A stretch of DNA of 64,000 bases, taken from an uncultured Gemmatimonadota bacterium (GTDB lineage: Bacteria > Gemmatimonadota > Gemmatimonadetes > Gemmatimonadales > GWC2-71-9). The stretch covers positions 1-64,000 of the forward strand of contig CAMPKP010000002.1 of assembly GCA_946887295.1 (NCBI GenBank), read 5' to 3'. The notes beneath the pieces were generated by a model that had not been told where the DNA came from, searched no databases, and worked only from the letters and a program-made list of their open reading frames with translations. Position numbers and translations under genes: made by a program. Shown here piece by piece: positions 48,507 through 57,873 of the stretch (positions are counted from its first letter, which is position 1; each line of letters begins with the position of its first letter).

Positions 48507-49445
48507 GTGAGCACGGCGGTGCTGGCGTTCGGCGGGAACGCGCTCTCCCGCGCCGACGAGCCCGCGACGGTGGCCAACCAGTTCCGCCGCGCGCGCGAGA
48601 GCATGGCGTCGGTCGTGACGCTGGCGCGGGAAGGGTGGCGCATCGTCCTGGTCCATGGGAACGGCCCGCAGGTCGGCGACTCCCTGGTACGCAACGAGGT
48701 CGCGCGGCGGGTCGTCGAGCCGCTGCCGCTCGGTGTCCTGGTGGCGGAGACCGTCGGCTGGATCGGCTACATGCTCCAGCAGTCGCTGCAGAACGCGCTG
48801 GCGGCGGCCGGGGTGCGGCGCGAGGTGGTGACCCTGGTGACCCAGACGCTGGTCGACCAATTCGATCCGGCGCTGGGCATGCCGACCAAGCCCATCGGCC
48901 AGCCGCTCACCGAAGACGAGGCCGCCCGCCTGCGGGAGTCGGGCCGCGCGGTGGCACGGGACGGCGCCCGGGCGTGGCGGCGCATGACCACCAGTCCGAT
49001 GCCGCTGGCGGTCGTGGAGTTTCCGGTGGTGCGCCGGCTGCTGGAGCAGGACGTGATCGTGATCGCCGGGGGCGGCGGCGGCCCGCCGGTGTACCACGAC
49101 CCGCTCCTGGGCCTCGAGGGCGTAGATGCGGTGGTGGACAAGGATCGGGTCGCCGCCGTGCTCGCGCGCCAGCTCGAGGCCGACGTCCTGATGATCCTCA
49201 CCAACGTCGAGGCGGTCTACCAGGGGTGGGGAAGTCCGTCGGCCCGCGCCATTCGCCGGCTGACGGTTGCGCAGGCCGACGCCATGATCGCGGAGGGCGC
49301 CTTCGACGTCGGCGGAATGCGGCCGAAGGTCGAGGCGGCGGCCGGCTTCGCGCGCACCGGCGGCCGCTCGATCATCGCGCACCTGGCCTCGGGCCCGGCG
49401 GCGCTCCGGGGCGAGACCGGCACCACCATCGTGAGGGACGCGTGA
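48507..49445 (+). CDS. arcC: Carbamate kinase family protein
   Basis: Carbamate kinase reversibly transfers phosphate between carbamoyl phosphate and ADP. The 312-residue amino-acid-kinase-fold protein has LAFGGNALS near the N-terminus, [12 protein letters not shown] near residue 50, [20 protein letters not shown] near 188, [10 protein letters not shown] and the closing MRPKVEAA. No arginine deiminase or ornithine carbamoyltransferase gene is nearby. It overlaps sucC (GTGA), placing it with other substrate-level phosphorylation enzymes. The physiological direction is unknown. Confidence 0.9.
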   Translation: MSTAVLAFGGNALSRADEPATVANQFRRARESMASVVTLAREGWRIVLVHGNGPQVGDSLVRNEVARRVVEPLPLGVLVAETVGWIGYMLQQSLQNALAAAGVRREVVTLVTQTLVDQFDPALGMPTKPIGQPLTEDEAARLRESGRAVARDGARAWRRMTTSPMPLAVVEFPVVRRLLEQDVIVIAGGGGGPPVYHDPLLGLEGVDAVVDKDRVAAVLARQLEADVLMILTNVEAVYQGWGSPSARAIRRLTVAQADAMIAEGAFDVGGMRPKVEAAAGFARTGGRSIIAHLASGPAALRGETGTTIVRDA

Positions 49446-50581
49446 ATCTGCACGAGTACCAGGCCCGGACACTGTTGAAGGCGGTGGGAATTCCGATGTT
49501 CGACGGCGACGTCGCATCGACTCCCACCGAGGCCGAGGCTATCGCCCGACGCATCGGGGGCACGGTGGTGATCAAGGCCCAGGTCCACGCGGGCGGGCGG
49601 GGCAAGGCCGGCGGCGTGAAGCTGGCGCGGAATCCCGCCGAGGCAGCGGACGAAGCGGCGCAGATTCTCGGGATGACCATCAAGGGTCTGACCGTGCACA
49701 AGGTCCTCGTGGTCCCGGCGGCCGAGATCGCCACCGAGAGCTACGTCGGGCTCATCATGGACCGGGAGACCCAGCGCCCCGTCTTCATGGTGAGCTCGGC
49801 CGGCGGAGTGGACATCGAGGAGGTCGCGGCGAAGACTCCGGAAAAGATCGTTCGGCTGCCGGTGGATCCCACCTACGGTCTCTTTCCCCACCAGGCCCTG
49901 TCGCTCGCCTTCGTGCTCTACCGCGATTTCACCCAGGTGAAGGCCGCCGCCAAGATCATGGAGCAGCTGTATCGCGCATTCGTCGACAACGGCGCATCCC
50001 TCGCGGAGATCAACCCGCTGGTGACCACGCCCGACGGCAGGGTGCTGGCCCTGGACGCGAAGGTCGTCATCGACGACAACGAGTTGTTCTGGCGCCCGGA
50101 CCTGGGCGTGCTTCGCGACGATTCGGCGGAGGAGCCCAGCGAGGCCGCGGCCCGGCGAGCCAACCTCTCGTTCATCAAGCTCGAGGGGAACGTGGGCTGC
50201 GTGGTGAACGGTGCCGGGCTCGCGATGGCGACCATGGACCTGGTGAAGTACTACGGCGGGGCGCCGGCCAACTTCCTCGACATCGGAGGCAGCTCGAGCC
50301 CGGAGAAGGTCATCAACGCGCTCAAGATCATCACTGCCGACCCGAACGTGAAGGCGATCCTCTTCAACATCTTCGGCGGCATCACCCGGACCGACGACGT
50401 CGCCAACGGCATCGTCGCCGCGACCCGGCAGTTCAAGGTCGACGTGCCGATCGTGATTCGCCTGACCGGCACCAACGAGGCGGAGGCGATCCGGATCCTC
50501 AACGAGGTGGGCATGCCGGCGCTGAGCGACATGGACGAGGCGGTGCAGCGGGTGGTGCAGCTGGCGCGGGAGGGCGCGTGA
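49442..50581 (+). CDS. sucC: Succinyl-CoA synthetase beta subunit
   Basis: SucC binds nucleotide and succinate in the TCA-cycle enzyme that makes ATP or GTP from succinyl-CoA. The 379-residue protein has LHEYQAR at the start, the ATP-grasp segment [27 protein letters not shown] near residue 190, and [13 protein letters not shown] near 310. It starts with GTG in the arcC stop and overlaps sucD (GTGA). Confidence 0.96.
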   Translation: MNLHEYQARTLLKAVGIPMFDGDVASTPTEAEAIARRIGGTVVIKAQVHAGGRGKAGGVKLARNPAEAADEAAQILGMTIKGLTVHKVLVVPAAEIATESYVGLIMDRETQRPVFMVSSAGGVDIEEVAAKTPEKIVRLPVDPTYGLFPHQALSLAFVLYRDFTQVKAAAKIMEQLYRAFVDNGASLAEINPLVTTPDGRVLALDAKVVIDDNELFWRPDLGVLRDDSAEEPSEAAARRANLSFIKLEGNVGCVVNGAGLAMATMDLVKYYGGAPANFLDIGGSSSPEKVINALKIITADPNVKAILFNIFGGITRTDDVANGIVAATRQFKVDVPIVIRLTGTNEAEAIRILNEVGMPALSDMDEAVQRVVQLAREGA

Positions 50582-51468
50582 GCATCTTCGCCGACGCCAC
50601 GACCCGCCTGCTCATCCAGGGCATCACCGGCCGCGAGGGCTCGTTCCACGCCCGCCAGATGATCGAGTACGGCACCAACGTCGTGGCTGGCGTGACCCCG
50701 GGCAAGGGAGGCCAGACGTTCGAAGGCAAGGTCCCGGTCTTCAACACCGTGGCCGACGCCGTGCGCGAGACGGGAGCCAACACCTCGGTCATCTACGTGC
50801 CGCCGATGGGCGCCGCCGCCGCGATCATCGAAGCGGCCGACGCCGGGATTCCGCTGGTCGTCTGCATCACCGAGGGGATTCCGGTCCTGCATATGAGCCG
50901 GGCGATGCCTTTCGTGCGGAGCCGCGGCGTGCGCCTGATCGGACCCAACTGCCCGGGCCTCATCACGCCCGGTACCCGGTCCAAGATCGGAATCATTCCC
51001 GGCAACATCTGCAGCGCCGGCCGGGTGGGCCTGGTCTCCCGGAGCGGCACTCTCACCTACGAAGTCGTCAATCACCTGACCCGCAGCGGCATCGGACAGA
51101 GCACCTGCGTCGGCATCGGCGGCGACCCCATCATCGGCACCAACTTCATCGACTGCCTCGCGGCGTTCCAGGACGACCCGGAGACCGACGCGATCGTCAT
51201 GATCGGGGAGATCGGCGGCACCGACGAGCAGAACGCGGCCGAGTTCGTCAAGGGGAGCGTGACCAAGCCGGTCGTCGGCTTCATCGCCGGCCAGACGGCG
51301 CCCAAGGGCCGGCGCATGGGCCACGCCGGAGCCATCATCTCGGGATCGTCGGGCACCGCCGAGGAGAAGCTCGCCGCGTTCGAGGCGGCGGGCATCGCGA
51401 TCATGCGCCGGCCGGTCGACGTGGTGGCGCTGCTGAAGCAGCGGCCCAAGGCGAAGCTCTCCACCTAA
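50578..51468 (+). CDS. sucD: Succinyl-CoA synthetase alpha subunit
   Basis: SucD binds CoA and carries the phosphohistidine intermediate. The 296-residue protein has the CoA-binding [11 protein letters not shown] (14-24), GPNCPG near 122, SRSGTLTYE near 155, and phosphorylated His249 in MGHAGAI. GTG start in the sucC stop. ndk follows after 10 bases. Confidence 0.96.
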   Translation: MSIFADATTRLLIQGITGREGSFHARQMIEYGTNVVAGVTPGKGGQTFEGKVPVFNTVADAVRETGANTSVIYVPPMGAAAAIIEAADAGIPLVVCITEGIPVLHMSRAMPFVRSRGVRLIGPNCPGLITPGTRSKIGIIPGNICSAGRVGLVSRSGTLTYEVVNHLTRSGIGQSTCVGIGGDPIIGTNFIDCLAAFQDDPETDAIVMIGEIGGTDEQNAAEFVKGSVTKPVVGFIAGQTAPKGRRMGHAGAIISGSSGTAEEKLAAFEAAGIAIMRRPVDVVALLKQRPKAKLST

Positions 51469-51478
51469 GGGGGATCGT

Positions 51479-51913
51479 TTGGCATCACTCACGCTCACTC
51501 TCGGCATCGTCAAGCCGGACGCGGTCGCAGCCGGCAAGGCCGGGAAGATCCTCGCCCACCTGGAGCAGGCCGGCTTCGTGGTCCGCGCGACTCGGCTGGT
51601 GCGCCTGACGGACCCCCAGGCCGGGGCCTTCTACGAAGTACACCGGGGGCGTCCCTTTTACGACGAGCTGGTCCGATTCATGGTCAGCGGTCCCTGTCTG
51701 CCGATGGCCCTCGAGCGGGCCGACGCGGTCGCGCACCTGCGCACCGTGATCGGCGCGACGGACCCCGCGGAGGCCGCCGCCGGGACCATCCGGAAGCTCT
51801 ATGCCGAGTCCAAGGGAAGGAACGCCATCCACGCCTCCGACAGCGCGGAGAACGCCGCCCGGGAAGTGGGGTTCTTTTTCAGCGAGGGCGAGCTGGCAGG
51901 CCTGTGGGGCTGA
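51479..51913 (+). CDS. ndk: Nucleoside diphosphate kinase
   Basis: Ndk balances nucleoside triphosphates using a phosphohistidine. The 144-residue protein has LGIVKPDAV near the start and the catalytic His118 in NAIHASDS. The start is TTG, supported by a strong SD (AAGGGGGAT, 51467-51475) four bases upstream. Position after sucCD fits interconversion of the nucleotide formed there. Confidence 0.95.
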   Translation: MASLTLTLGIVKPDAVAAGKAGKILAHLEQAGFVVRATRLVRLTDPQAGAFYEVHRGRPFYDELVRFMVSGPCLPMALERADAVAHLRTVIGATDPAEAAAGTIRKLYAESKGRNAIHASDSAENAAREVGFFFSEGELAGLWG

Positions 51914-51914
51914 C

Positions 51915-51943
51915 TTGCCTCAAGTCTTTGTCGCGTTTAGCTT
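51915..51943 (+). promoter_or_regulatory. Promoter for the DUF177-rpmF-plsX-fab operon
   Basis: TTGCCT (51915-51920) and TAGCTT (51938-51943) are separated by 17 bases, directly after the ndk stop. The ATG at 51952 is only eight bases beyond the -10, so the transcript would be leaderless or nearly so; no SD precedes the gene. Confidence 0.5.
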
Positions 51944-51951
51944 AACGGGCT

Positions 51952-52428
51952 ATGCTGCGCGTGGACATTCGGGACATCGTGCGGGGGCCGGTGCGCACCG
52001 TGGGCGAGATCCCGCCGGAGGACCCGACGTTCGAGGGGCTGGGACTGGATCTGGTGGGGCCGGTCAGGGTCGAGGGTCAGCTTCAGGCGACGGGAGACGG
52101 AGAGTACCTCTGGCGAGGTGATCTCCACGGTGTGGTGCGGGGCGAGTGCCGGCGGTGCCTGACCGAGGTCATCGACGAAGTGGATGTGGAAGTGGACGCC
52201 GCGGTGTTCAGCTCCGATCCCGAAGCGGCAGACCATCCGGATTTCTATCCGCTGCCCGAGCGGGCGGCGGCGGTGGACGTGGGAGCGGTGGTGCGCGAGG
52301 AGTTCGCGCTCGCCGCGCAGGCGCACCTTCTTCTCTGTCGGGACGATTGCGCCGGGCTCTGCCCGAAATGCGGGGCCGACTTGAACGCGGGACCGTGCGC
52401 CTGTCACGCACCCGCCGAACCTGTTTGA
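51952..52428 (+). CDS. YceD/DUF177 family protein
   Basis: DUF177 proteins are usually encoded directly before rpmF, as here, and E. coli YceD affects 23S rRNA accumulation. The 158-residue protein has the beta-rich core and the conserved CRRCL motif near residue 65, and a C-terminal cysteine set [13 protein letters not shown] (about 132-144) that could bind zinc. It starts the lipid-synthesis operon. The ATG is preferred as the first start after the putative promoter. Confidence 0.88.
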   Translation: MLRVDIRDIVRGPVRTVGEIPPEDPTFEGLGLDLVGPVRVEGQLQATGDGEYLWRGDLHGVVRGECRRCLTEVIDEVDVEVDAAVFSSDPEAADHPDFYPLPERAAAVDVGAVVREEFALAAQAHLLLCRDDCAGLCPKCGADLNAGPCACHAPAEPV

Positions 52429-52435
52429 GGAAACC

Positions 52436-52618
52436 ATGGCAGTCCCGAAGCGCCGGACCTCGAAGATGAAGAAGCGCCTGCGGCGGGGTCACCACTCCGG
52501 AGCCGGCATGAGCACCCAGCCGTGCCCGCGGTGCAGCTCCCCCAAGCTTCCCCACCGAGTGTGCGATTCCTGCGGCTATTACGGCGGCAAGAAGCGGGTC
52601 GAGGTCGAGGACGCCTGA
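52436..52618 (+). CDS. rpmF: 50S ribosomal protein L32
   Basis: The 60-residue protein begins [20 protein letters not shown] and has a zinc ribbon with CPRC and CDSC, the typical L32 layout. GAGGAAACC precedes the ATG. It sits in the conserved DUF177-rpmF-plsX order. Confidence 0.96.
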   Translation: MAVPKRRTSKMKKRLRRGHHSGAGMSTQPCPRCSSPKLPHRVCDSCGYYGGKKRVEVEDA

Positions 52619-52620
52619 GC

Positions 52621-53634
52621 GTGATTCGCGTCGCGCTGGACGCGATGGGGGGAGACAGCGCTCCGCGGACTGAGGTCGCTGGAGTGGTGGAGGCGCTCGC
52701 GGAGCTGCCCGGCGGATTCCTGGTCCAGCTGGTCGGCCGCTGTGGCGCCATCGAGGCCGAGCTGGCCCAGCATCCCGGCGTCGATCGCGGCCGCCTCGAG
52801 CTCCACGAGGCGGCCGACGTCATTGGGATGAGCGAGAAGCCGCTGCAGGCGGTCCGCAAGAAGCCGGATTCCAGCATGGTGGTCGGCCTCGGCCTGCAGC
52901 GGGACAGCCGGTCCGACGCCTTCATCTCCGCCGGCAACACCGGTGCGATGCTGGCGGGCTCCACCATGCTGCTCGGCCTGCACGACGGTGTGGAGCGGGC
53001 CACCGTGGCCACGCTCTTCCCGACCGGCGGCGAGCCCGTCCTGGTGCTCGACGGTGGCGCCAACCTCGACTGCTCCCCCCGCGAGCTGCTCGGCTTCGCC
53101 TATCTCGGCACCGTGTACATGCGCGATCTCATGGGGCGGCCCAACCCGGTGGTGGGGCTGCTCAACGTGGGCGAGGAGGAGGAAAAGGGCACGGCGATCG
53201 TCCGCGAGGCCCACCAGCTGCTCAAGCGCGCGCCGCGCATCAACTACGCCGGCAACATCGAGGGCCGCGACATCCTGCCCGGCCCCCAGCAGCGCATCCC
53301 GGTGGACGTGGTGGTCTGCGACGGCTTCGTCGGCAACATCGTGCTCAAGTTCTACGAGTCCTCGGCCCGCGTCTTCGTCGGGCTGCTCAAGGAACGCATC
53401 CCCGACGCCTTCGACCGGCCGGCCATGGCGGATCTCAACCGCATTCTCGACTACTCCACCTACGGCGGCGCTCCGCTGCTCGGCGTGAAGGGCGTCTCCA
53501 TCGTCTGCCACGGCGCGTCCAGCCCCAACGCGATCAAGAACGCGATCCGGGTGGCGGTGCAGGCCGCGCGCGCGGGACTGAGCCAGCACATCGGCGCGGA
53601 GTTCGCCCAGCGGCAGACGGCCACCCCGGCATGA
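52621..53634 (+). CDS. plsX: Phosphate acyltransferase PlsX
   Basis: PlsX converts acyl-ACP to acyl-phosphate, starting bacterial phospholipid synthesis with PlsY. The 337-residue protein has VALDAMGGDSAP at the start, SEKPLQAVRKKPDSSM, FISAGNTGAMLA, and VCDGFVGNIVLK near residue 240. GTG start two bases after the rpmF stop; overlap with fabH (ATGA). Confidence 0.96.
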   Translation: MIRVALDAMGGDSAPRTEVAGVVEALAELPGGFLVQLVGRCGAIEAELAQHPGVDRGRLELHEAADVIGMSEKPLQAVRKKPDSSMVVGLGLQRDSRSDAFISAGNTGAMLAGSTMLLGLHDGVERATVATLFPTGGEPVLVLDGGANLDCSPRELLGFAYLGTVYMRDLMGRPNPVVGLLNVGEEEEKGTAIVREAHQLLKRAPRINYAGNIEGRDILPGPQQRIPVDVVVCDGFVGNIVLKFYESSARVFVGLLKERIPDAFDRPAMADLNRILDYSTYGGAPLLGVKGVSIVCHGASSPNAIKNAIRVAVQAARAGLSQHIGAEFAQRQTATPA

Positions 53635-54623
53635 TCACCCGGCCCTTCGCGGAGCTGGCGAGCGTCGGCACCGCCGTGCCCGCAGGCGTGCTCACCAACG
53701 AGGACCTGACCCGGACGCTCGACACGTCGGACGAATGGATCGTCGAGCGCACCGGGATCCGGGAGCGGCGGATCGCCGGGCCGGAGCAGAGCGTCGCCAT
53801 GCTGAGCCACGAGGCCAGCGAGATCGCGCTCGAGCGCGCCGGCGTCGGTGCGGCCGACCTGGACGCGATCGTGGTGGCCACCGCGAGCCCCGACCGACTC
53901 CTCCCCTCCACCGCCTGCGATCTCCAGGCCCTGCTCGGCGCCCACAACGCCGCCGCCTTCGACGTCGGCGCCGCCTGTCCCGGCTACATCTACGCGCTGA
54001 CCGTCGCCGAAGGGCTGATCGCGTCCGGCCAGAGCCGCACCGTGCTGGTGGTGGGCGCCGAGAAGCTCTCCACGATCACCGACTTCCAGGACCGCTCCAC
54101 CGCCATCCTGTTCGGCGACGGTGCCGGCGCGTCGGTCGTCCGGCCCTCGTCGCAGCCCGGCCGGGGCCTGCTGTCCACCTACCTCAAGTCCGACGGACGG
54201 CTCGCCCCGCTGCTCTACCGCCCGGGCGGCGGCTCGTCCGATCCGATCAGCGAGAAGGTGGTCTGCGAGCGGTCGCACTACATGAAGATGGCCGGGCGCG
54301 AGGTGTTCAAGGCCGCCGTGCGCGCCATGGCCGAGGCCTGCGACGAGGCGCTGACCCGCGCCGGCGTCACCTCCGACCAGATCGACCTGCTGGTGCCGCA
54401 CCAGGCCAATCTCCGCATCATCGAAGCCACCGCCAAGCACGCCGGCATCCCGATGTCGAAGGTGATGGTCAACCTCGACCGCTACGGCAACACTTCCTCG
54501 GCATCCATCCCCCTGGCGCTGGACCAGGCGCTGGCGGAGGGCCGCGCCGGGCCGGGCTCGCTGGTCATGCTCGTGGCGTTCGGAGCAGGGTTCACCTGGG
54601 GGAGCGCCGTCGTCCGGTGGTGA
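53631..54623 (+). CDS. fabH: 3-oxoacyl-ACP synthase III
   Basis: FabH condenses an acyl-CoA primer with malonyl-ACP. The 330-residue thiolase-fold protein has the catalytic triad Cys116 (GAACPGYI), His257 (VPHQANLR) and Asn287 (YGNTSSAS). Overlaps both plsX and fabD by four bases. Confidence 0.96.
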   Translation: MITRPFAELASVGTAVPAGVLTNEDLTRTLDTSDEWIVERTGIRERRIAGPEQSVAMLSHEASEIALERAGVGAADLDAIVVATASPDRLLPSTACDLQALLGAHNAAAFDVGAACPGYIYALTVAEGLIASGQSRTVLVVGAEKLSTITDFQDRSTAILFGDGAGASVVRPSSQPGRGLLSTYLKSDGRLAPLLYRPGGGSSDPISEKVVCERSHYMKMAGREVFKAAVRAMAEACDEALTRAGVTSDQIDLLVPHQANLRIIEATAKHAGIPMSKVMVNLDRYGNTSSASIPLALDQALAEGRAGPGSLVMLVAFGAGFTWGSAVVRW

Positions 54624-55543
54624 CGGTGTTGATGTGTCCCGGCCAGGGCGCGCAGCGCGTCGGGATGGGAAAGGACCTGGCCGAGCGGTTCCCGGCCGCC
54701 CGCGACACGTTCGGCGCCATCGACGAGACCCTCGGCACACCCCTTTCGCGCATCATGTGGGAGGGCCCCGAGGACGAGCTCACCCTCACGCACAACGCAC
54801 AGCCTGCGATCCTGGCCCACACCGCCGCCGTCCTCGCCGTGATCGCCGATCGCCTCACGGCGCCGGCGGCGGCAGCGGGACATAGCCTCGGCGAGTACAG
54901 CGCTCACGTGGCGGCGCGCACGCTGACCGTCGCCGACGCGGCCCGCCTGGTCCGCCGGCGCGGGGAGCTGATGCTCGCGGCGGGATCGGCGCGGCCGGGC
55001 GCCATGGCGGCCGTGCTCGGCCTCGCGACGGCCGAGGTGGAGGCCGCCTGCAACCAGGCGTCCGGGGGCGGAGGCATCGCCGTCGCGGCCAACCTGAACG
55101 CGCCCGATCAGACGGTGATCTCCGGCGATCCGGCCGCCGTGGCCGCCGCGGGCGAGGGCTGCCGGGCGCGCGGGGCCAGGCGTGTGGTCCCGCTCAAGGT
55201 GAGCGGCGCCTTCCACTCCCCCCTCATGGCGCCCGCGGTGGACGGCTTGCGCGAGGCCCTCGCCTCGGTGAGCTTCGCGGACCCGGCCTTCCCGATCGTC
55301 GCCAACGCGAGCGGCGGGAGCGTGAGGACCGGGGTGGACGCCAAGCGGCTGCTGGCGGATCAGCTCACTGCGCCGGTGCGCTGGGTGGCCTGCATGCGCA
55401 CGGCGGCCGAGCTGGCGCCCGACGGGACGTTCGTGGAGGTCGGACCGGGCAACGTGCTGTCGGGCCTGCTGAAGCGGATCGTGCCCGGCGCCAAGGCCGT
55501 GGCGGTGGGAACAGCGGACGAAGTCGAGAGATTCCTGGCATGA
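54620..55543 (+). CDS. fabD: Malonyl-CoA:ACP transacylase
   Basis: FabD loads malonyl groups on ACP. The 307-residue protein has FPGQG-like MCPGQGAQ at 5-12, the nucleophile Ser89 in GHSLGEY, and His near 194 (GAFHSPLM). The GTG start overlapping the fabH stop is chosen; GTG, TTG and ATG codons just downstream are alternatives that would lose up to four residues. Confidence 0.95.
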   Translation: MTVLMCPGQGAQRVGMGKDLAERFPAARDTFGAIDETLGTPLSRIMWEGPEDELTLTHNAQPAILAHTAAVLAVIADRLTAPAAAAGHSLGEYSAHVAARTLTVADAARLVRRRGELMLAAGSARPGAMAAVLGLATAEVEAACNQASGGGGIAVAANLNAPDQTVISGDPAAVAAAGEGCRARGARRVVPLKVSGAFHSPLMAPAVDGLREALASVSFADPAFPIVANASGGSVRTGVDAKRLLADQLTAPVRWVACMRTAAELAPDGTFVEVGPGNVLSGLLKRIVPGAKAVAVGTADEVERFLA

Positions 55544-56280
55544 CCGCCATCGACCTCACCGGGCAGGTGGCCCTGGTCACCGGGAGCACCCGTGGTATCG
55601 GGCTGGCCATCGCCCGCGCCATGCACGCGGCCGGCGCGAAGGTGGCGATCGTGGGTCGCGACGCGGAGCGGGCCCGCGCGGTCGCGGCCGAATTCGGCGA
55701 TCGCGCCGCCGGTGTCGGCTGCGACGTGGCGGTGGCGGAGCAGGTGGAGGCGGCGCTGGTCGCGGCGGAGTCCGCGCTCGGGCCCATCGACATCCTGGTC
55801 AACAACGCGGGACTCACCCGGGACAACATCCTGGTCCGCCTGACGGACGCGGAGTGGGACGCCGTGCTCGACGCCAACCTGAAGGGGGCGTTCCACACCA
55901 CCCGCGGCGTGATCAAGGGGATGATGAAGCGCCGCCGCGGCCGCATCATCAACGTCAGCAGCATCATCGGTCTGGTCGGCAACAAGGGGCAGGCCAACTA
56001 CGCGGCGAGCAAGGCGGGACTGATCGGATTCACCAAGTCGGTGGCGAAGGAGTACGCCGGCCGCGGAATTCTGGCCAACTGCATCGCGCCCGGGTACATC
56101 GAGACCGACATGACCAGCGGCTTGCCCGATGCCGCGAAGGCCACATTATTACAGGGCATTGCGTTGGGGCGCCTGGGACGGCCCGAGGACGTGGCCGGCG
56201 CGGCCCTGTTCCTCGCCTCCGATCTTGCCGCCTACATCACCGGCCAGGTGCTGGTGGTCGATGGTGGAATGATCATTTGA
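55540..56280 (+). CDS. fabG: 3-oxoacyl-ACP reductase
   Basis: FabG reduces 3-oxoacyl-ACP with NADPH. The 246-residue SDR has TGSTRGIG (14-21), NNAG near 88-91, and the catalytic set Ser140/141, Tyr154 and Lys158 (YAASK). It ends LVVDGGMII, as typical FabG. ATG overlaps the fabD stop. Confidence 0.95.
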   Translation: MTAIDLTGQVALVTGSTRGIGLAIARAMHAAGAKVAIVGRDAERARAVAAEFGDRAAGVGCDVAVAEQVEAALVAAESALGPIDILVNNAGLTRDNILVRLTDAEWDAVLDANLKGAFHTTRGVIKGMMKRRRGRIINVSSIIGLVGNKGQANYAASKAGLIGFTKSVAKEYAGRGILANCIAPGYIETDMTSGLPDAAKATLLQGIALGRLGRPEDVAGAALFLASDLAAYITGQVLVVDGGMII

Positions 56281-56310
56281 GTGACCCTGAATCTCCCAAT
56301 CGAGGACCAC

Positions 56311-56550
56311 ATGAGCAACGTCGAAGAGAAGGTCAAGGACATCATCGTCGAGGAGCTGGGCGTGGAGCGCGAGAAGCTGACCAGTGAGGCGAGCTTCATG
56401 GAGGACCTCGGCGCGGACAGTCTGGACACCGTCGAGCTGGTCATGGCCTTCGAGAAGGAGTTCGACATCGACATCCCCGACGAGGACGCGGAGAAGCTCC
56501 GCACCGTGGGCGACGCGATGAATTATCTCCACGAGAAGATCGGGAAGTAA
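56311..56550 (+). CDS. acpP: Acyl carrier protein
   Basis: ACP carries growing acyl chains on a phosphopantetheine arm. The 79-residue acidic protein has the attachment Ser37 in [10 protein letters not shown]. The ATG at 56311 has GAGGA in front and yields the usual length; a GTG at 56281 would add ten unconserved residues. It lies between fabG and fabF as in many bacteria. Confidence 0.96.
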   Translation: MSNVEEKVKDIIVEELGVEREKLTSEASFMEDLGADSLDTVELVMAFEKEFDIDIPDEDAEKLRTVGDAMNYLHEKIGK

Positions 56551-56551
56551 A

Positions 56552-57793
56552 TTGACGCGACGTGTCGTCGTCACCGGCCTCGGGCTGGTGACACCGGTCG
56601 GCAATGACGTGGATTCCACCTGGTCCGCCCTGCTCGCGGGCACCCCGGGCGCGGCGCCGATCATGAAGTTCGACCCCTCGCAGCTCTCGGTCCGTTTCGC
56701 CTGCGAGGTGAAGGGGTTCGATCCGCTGCAGTACATCGACAAGAAGGAGGCGCGAAGGTACGATCTCTTCGCGCAGTTCGCCATCGCGGCGGCGCATCAG
56801 GCGGTCACCCAGGCCGGGCTGGACCGCAAGCTGCCCTCCGCCGATCGTACCGGCGTCGTGATCGGCAGCGGCATCGGCGGCATGCAGACCTACGAAGACA
56901 ACTGCAAGGCATACCTCACGAAGGGTCCCGATCGGGTCTCCCCGTTCTTCGTGCCGATGTTCATCCCCGACATCGCCGCCGGACTGGTGTCCATCCGCTA
57001 CGGGCTCAAGGGCCCCAACTTCGCCACCGTGTCGGCCTGCGCGTCCTCGGCTCACGCGATCGGCGAGTCGTTCAACCTGATCCGCCACGGGCGCGCCGAT
57101 GCGATGGTGACCGGTGGCGCCGAGGCGTCCATCACCGGCCTCACCGTCGCGGCCTTCTCCAACATGAAGGCGCTCTCCAGCAGGAACGACTCGCCGGAGA
57201 CGGCGAGCCGCCCGTTCGACCGCGATCGGGACGGCTTCGTGCTGGCCGACGGCGGGGCGATCGTGGTGCTCGAGAGCCTCGAGCACGCGCAGGCCCGCGG
57301 CGCCCGGATCCTGGGCGAGGTGCTGGGCTATGGGGCGAGCGGCGACGCCTATCACATCACGTCTCCGGCGGAGCATGGTGAGGGTGCCCAGCGTGCCATG
57401 CGCGCCTGTCTCGATGACGGAAAGATCGATCCCACCCGGGTGGGCTACATCAACGCCCACGGCACCTCCACGCCTCAGGGTGACGTCGCCGAGACCGAGG
57501 CGGTGAAGGCGGTGTTCGGGGAACAGGCCCGGAAGCTCGTGTTCGGCTCGACCAAGTCCATGACCGGCCACCTGCTTGGCGCCGCCGGCGCGCTCGAGTT
57601 CGGGATCTCGCTGCTGACGACCACCTGCGGCGTCATCCCCCCCACGATCAACCAGTTCAACCCCGATCCGGAATGCGACCTCGACTGCGCCCCCAACCGC
57701 AAGGTCGAGCGCCAGGTGGACGTCGCGATCTCCAACTCCTTCGGATTCGGCGGACACAACGTCAGCCTCGCCCTGAGCTCCTTCAGACCATAA
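56552..57793 (+). CDS. fabF: 3-oxoacyl-ACP synthase II
   Basis: FabF elongates acyl-ACP chains. The 413-residue protein has RRVVVTGLG at the N-terminus and the Cys-His-His triad Cys163 (SACASS), His303 (NAHGTSTP) and His340, with Lys335 (KSMTGH). The start is TTG, one base after the acpP stop, with no strong SD. It ends the fab operon; fabZ and fabI are not nearby. Confidence 0.96.
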   Translation: MTRRVVVTGLGLVTPVGNDVDSTWSALLAGTPGAAPIMKFDPSQLSVRFACEVKGFDPLQYIDKKEARRYDLFAQFAIAAAHQAVTQAGLDRKLPSADRTGVVIGSGIGGMQTYEDNCKAYLTKGPDRVSPFFVPMFIPDIAAGLVSIRYGLKGPNFATVSACASSAHAIGESFNLIRHGRADAMVTGGAEASITGLTVAAFSNMKALSSRNDSPETASRPFDRDRDGFVLADGGAIVVLESLEHAQARGARILGEVLGYGASGDAYHITSPAEHGEGAQRAMRACLDDGKIDPTRVGYINAHGTSTPQGDVAETEAVKAVFGEQARKLVFGSTKSMTGHLLGAAGALEFGISLLTTTCGVIPPTINQFNPDPECDLDCAPNRKVERQVDVAISNSFGFGGHNVSLALSSFRP

Positions 57794-57822
57794 CGGCCCG
57801 CAGTGCTGGCACCGCCGGGCCG
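57794..57822 (+). terminator. Possible terminator hairpin after fabF
   Basis: CGGCCCG (57794-57800) pairs with CGGGCCG (57816-57822); the 15-base loop contains a further small GTGC/GCAC hairpin. It begins right at the fabF stop but lacks a T-tract, so it may act as a rho-assisted terminator or simply be mRNA structure. Confidence 0.35.
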
Positions 57823-57830
57823 CCCCGGTG

Positions 57831-57836
57831 TAGATT
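57831..57836 (+). promoter_or_regulatory. -10-like element for the mqn cluster
   Basis: TAGATT at 57831-57836, 37 bases before the mqnE ATG, fits the TAnnTT pattern seen elsewhere. The best -35 candidate, CTGGCA, lies 19 bases upstream and overlaps the hairpin. AAGGAGA gives the SD. Confidence 0.35.
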
Positions 57837-57873
57837 GAGGCATCCGTTACCTCCGTAGCCGCAAGGAGATAGG

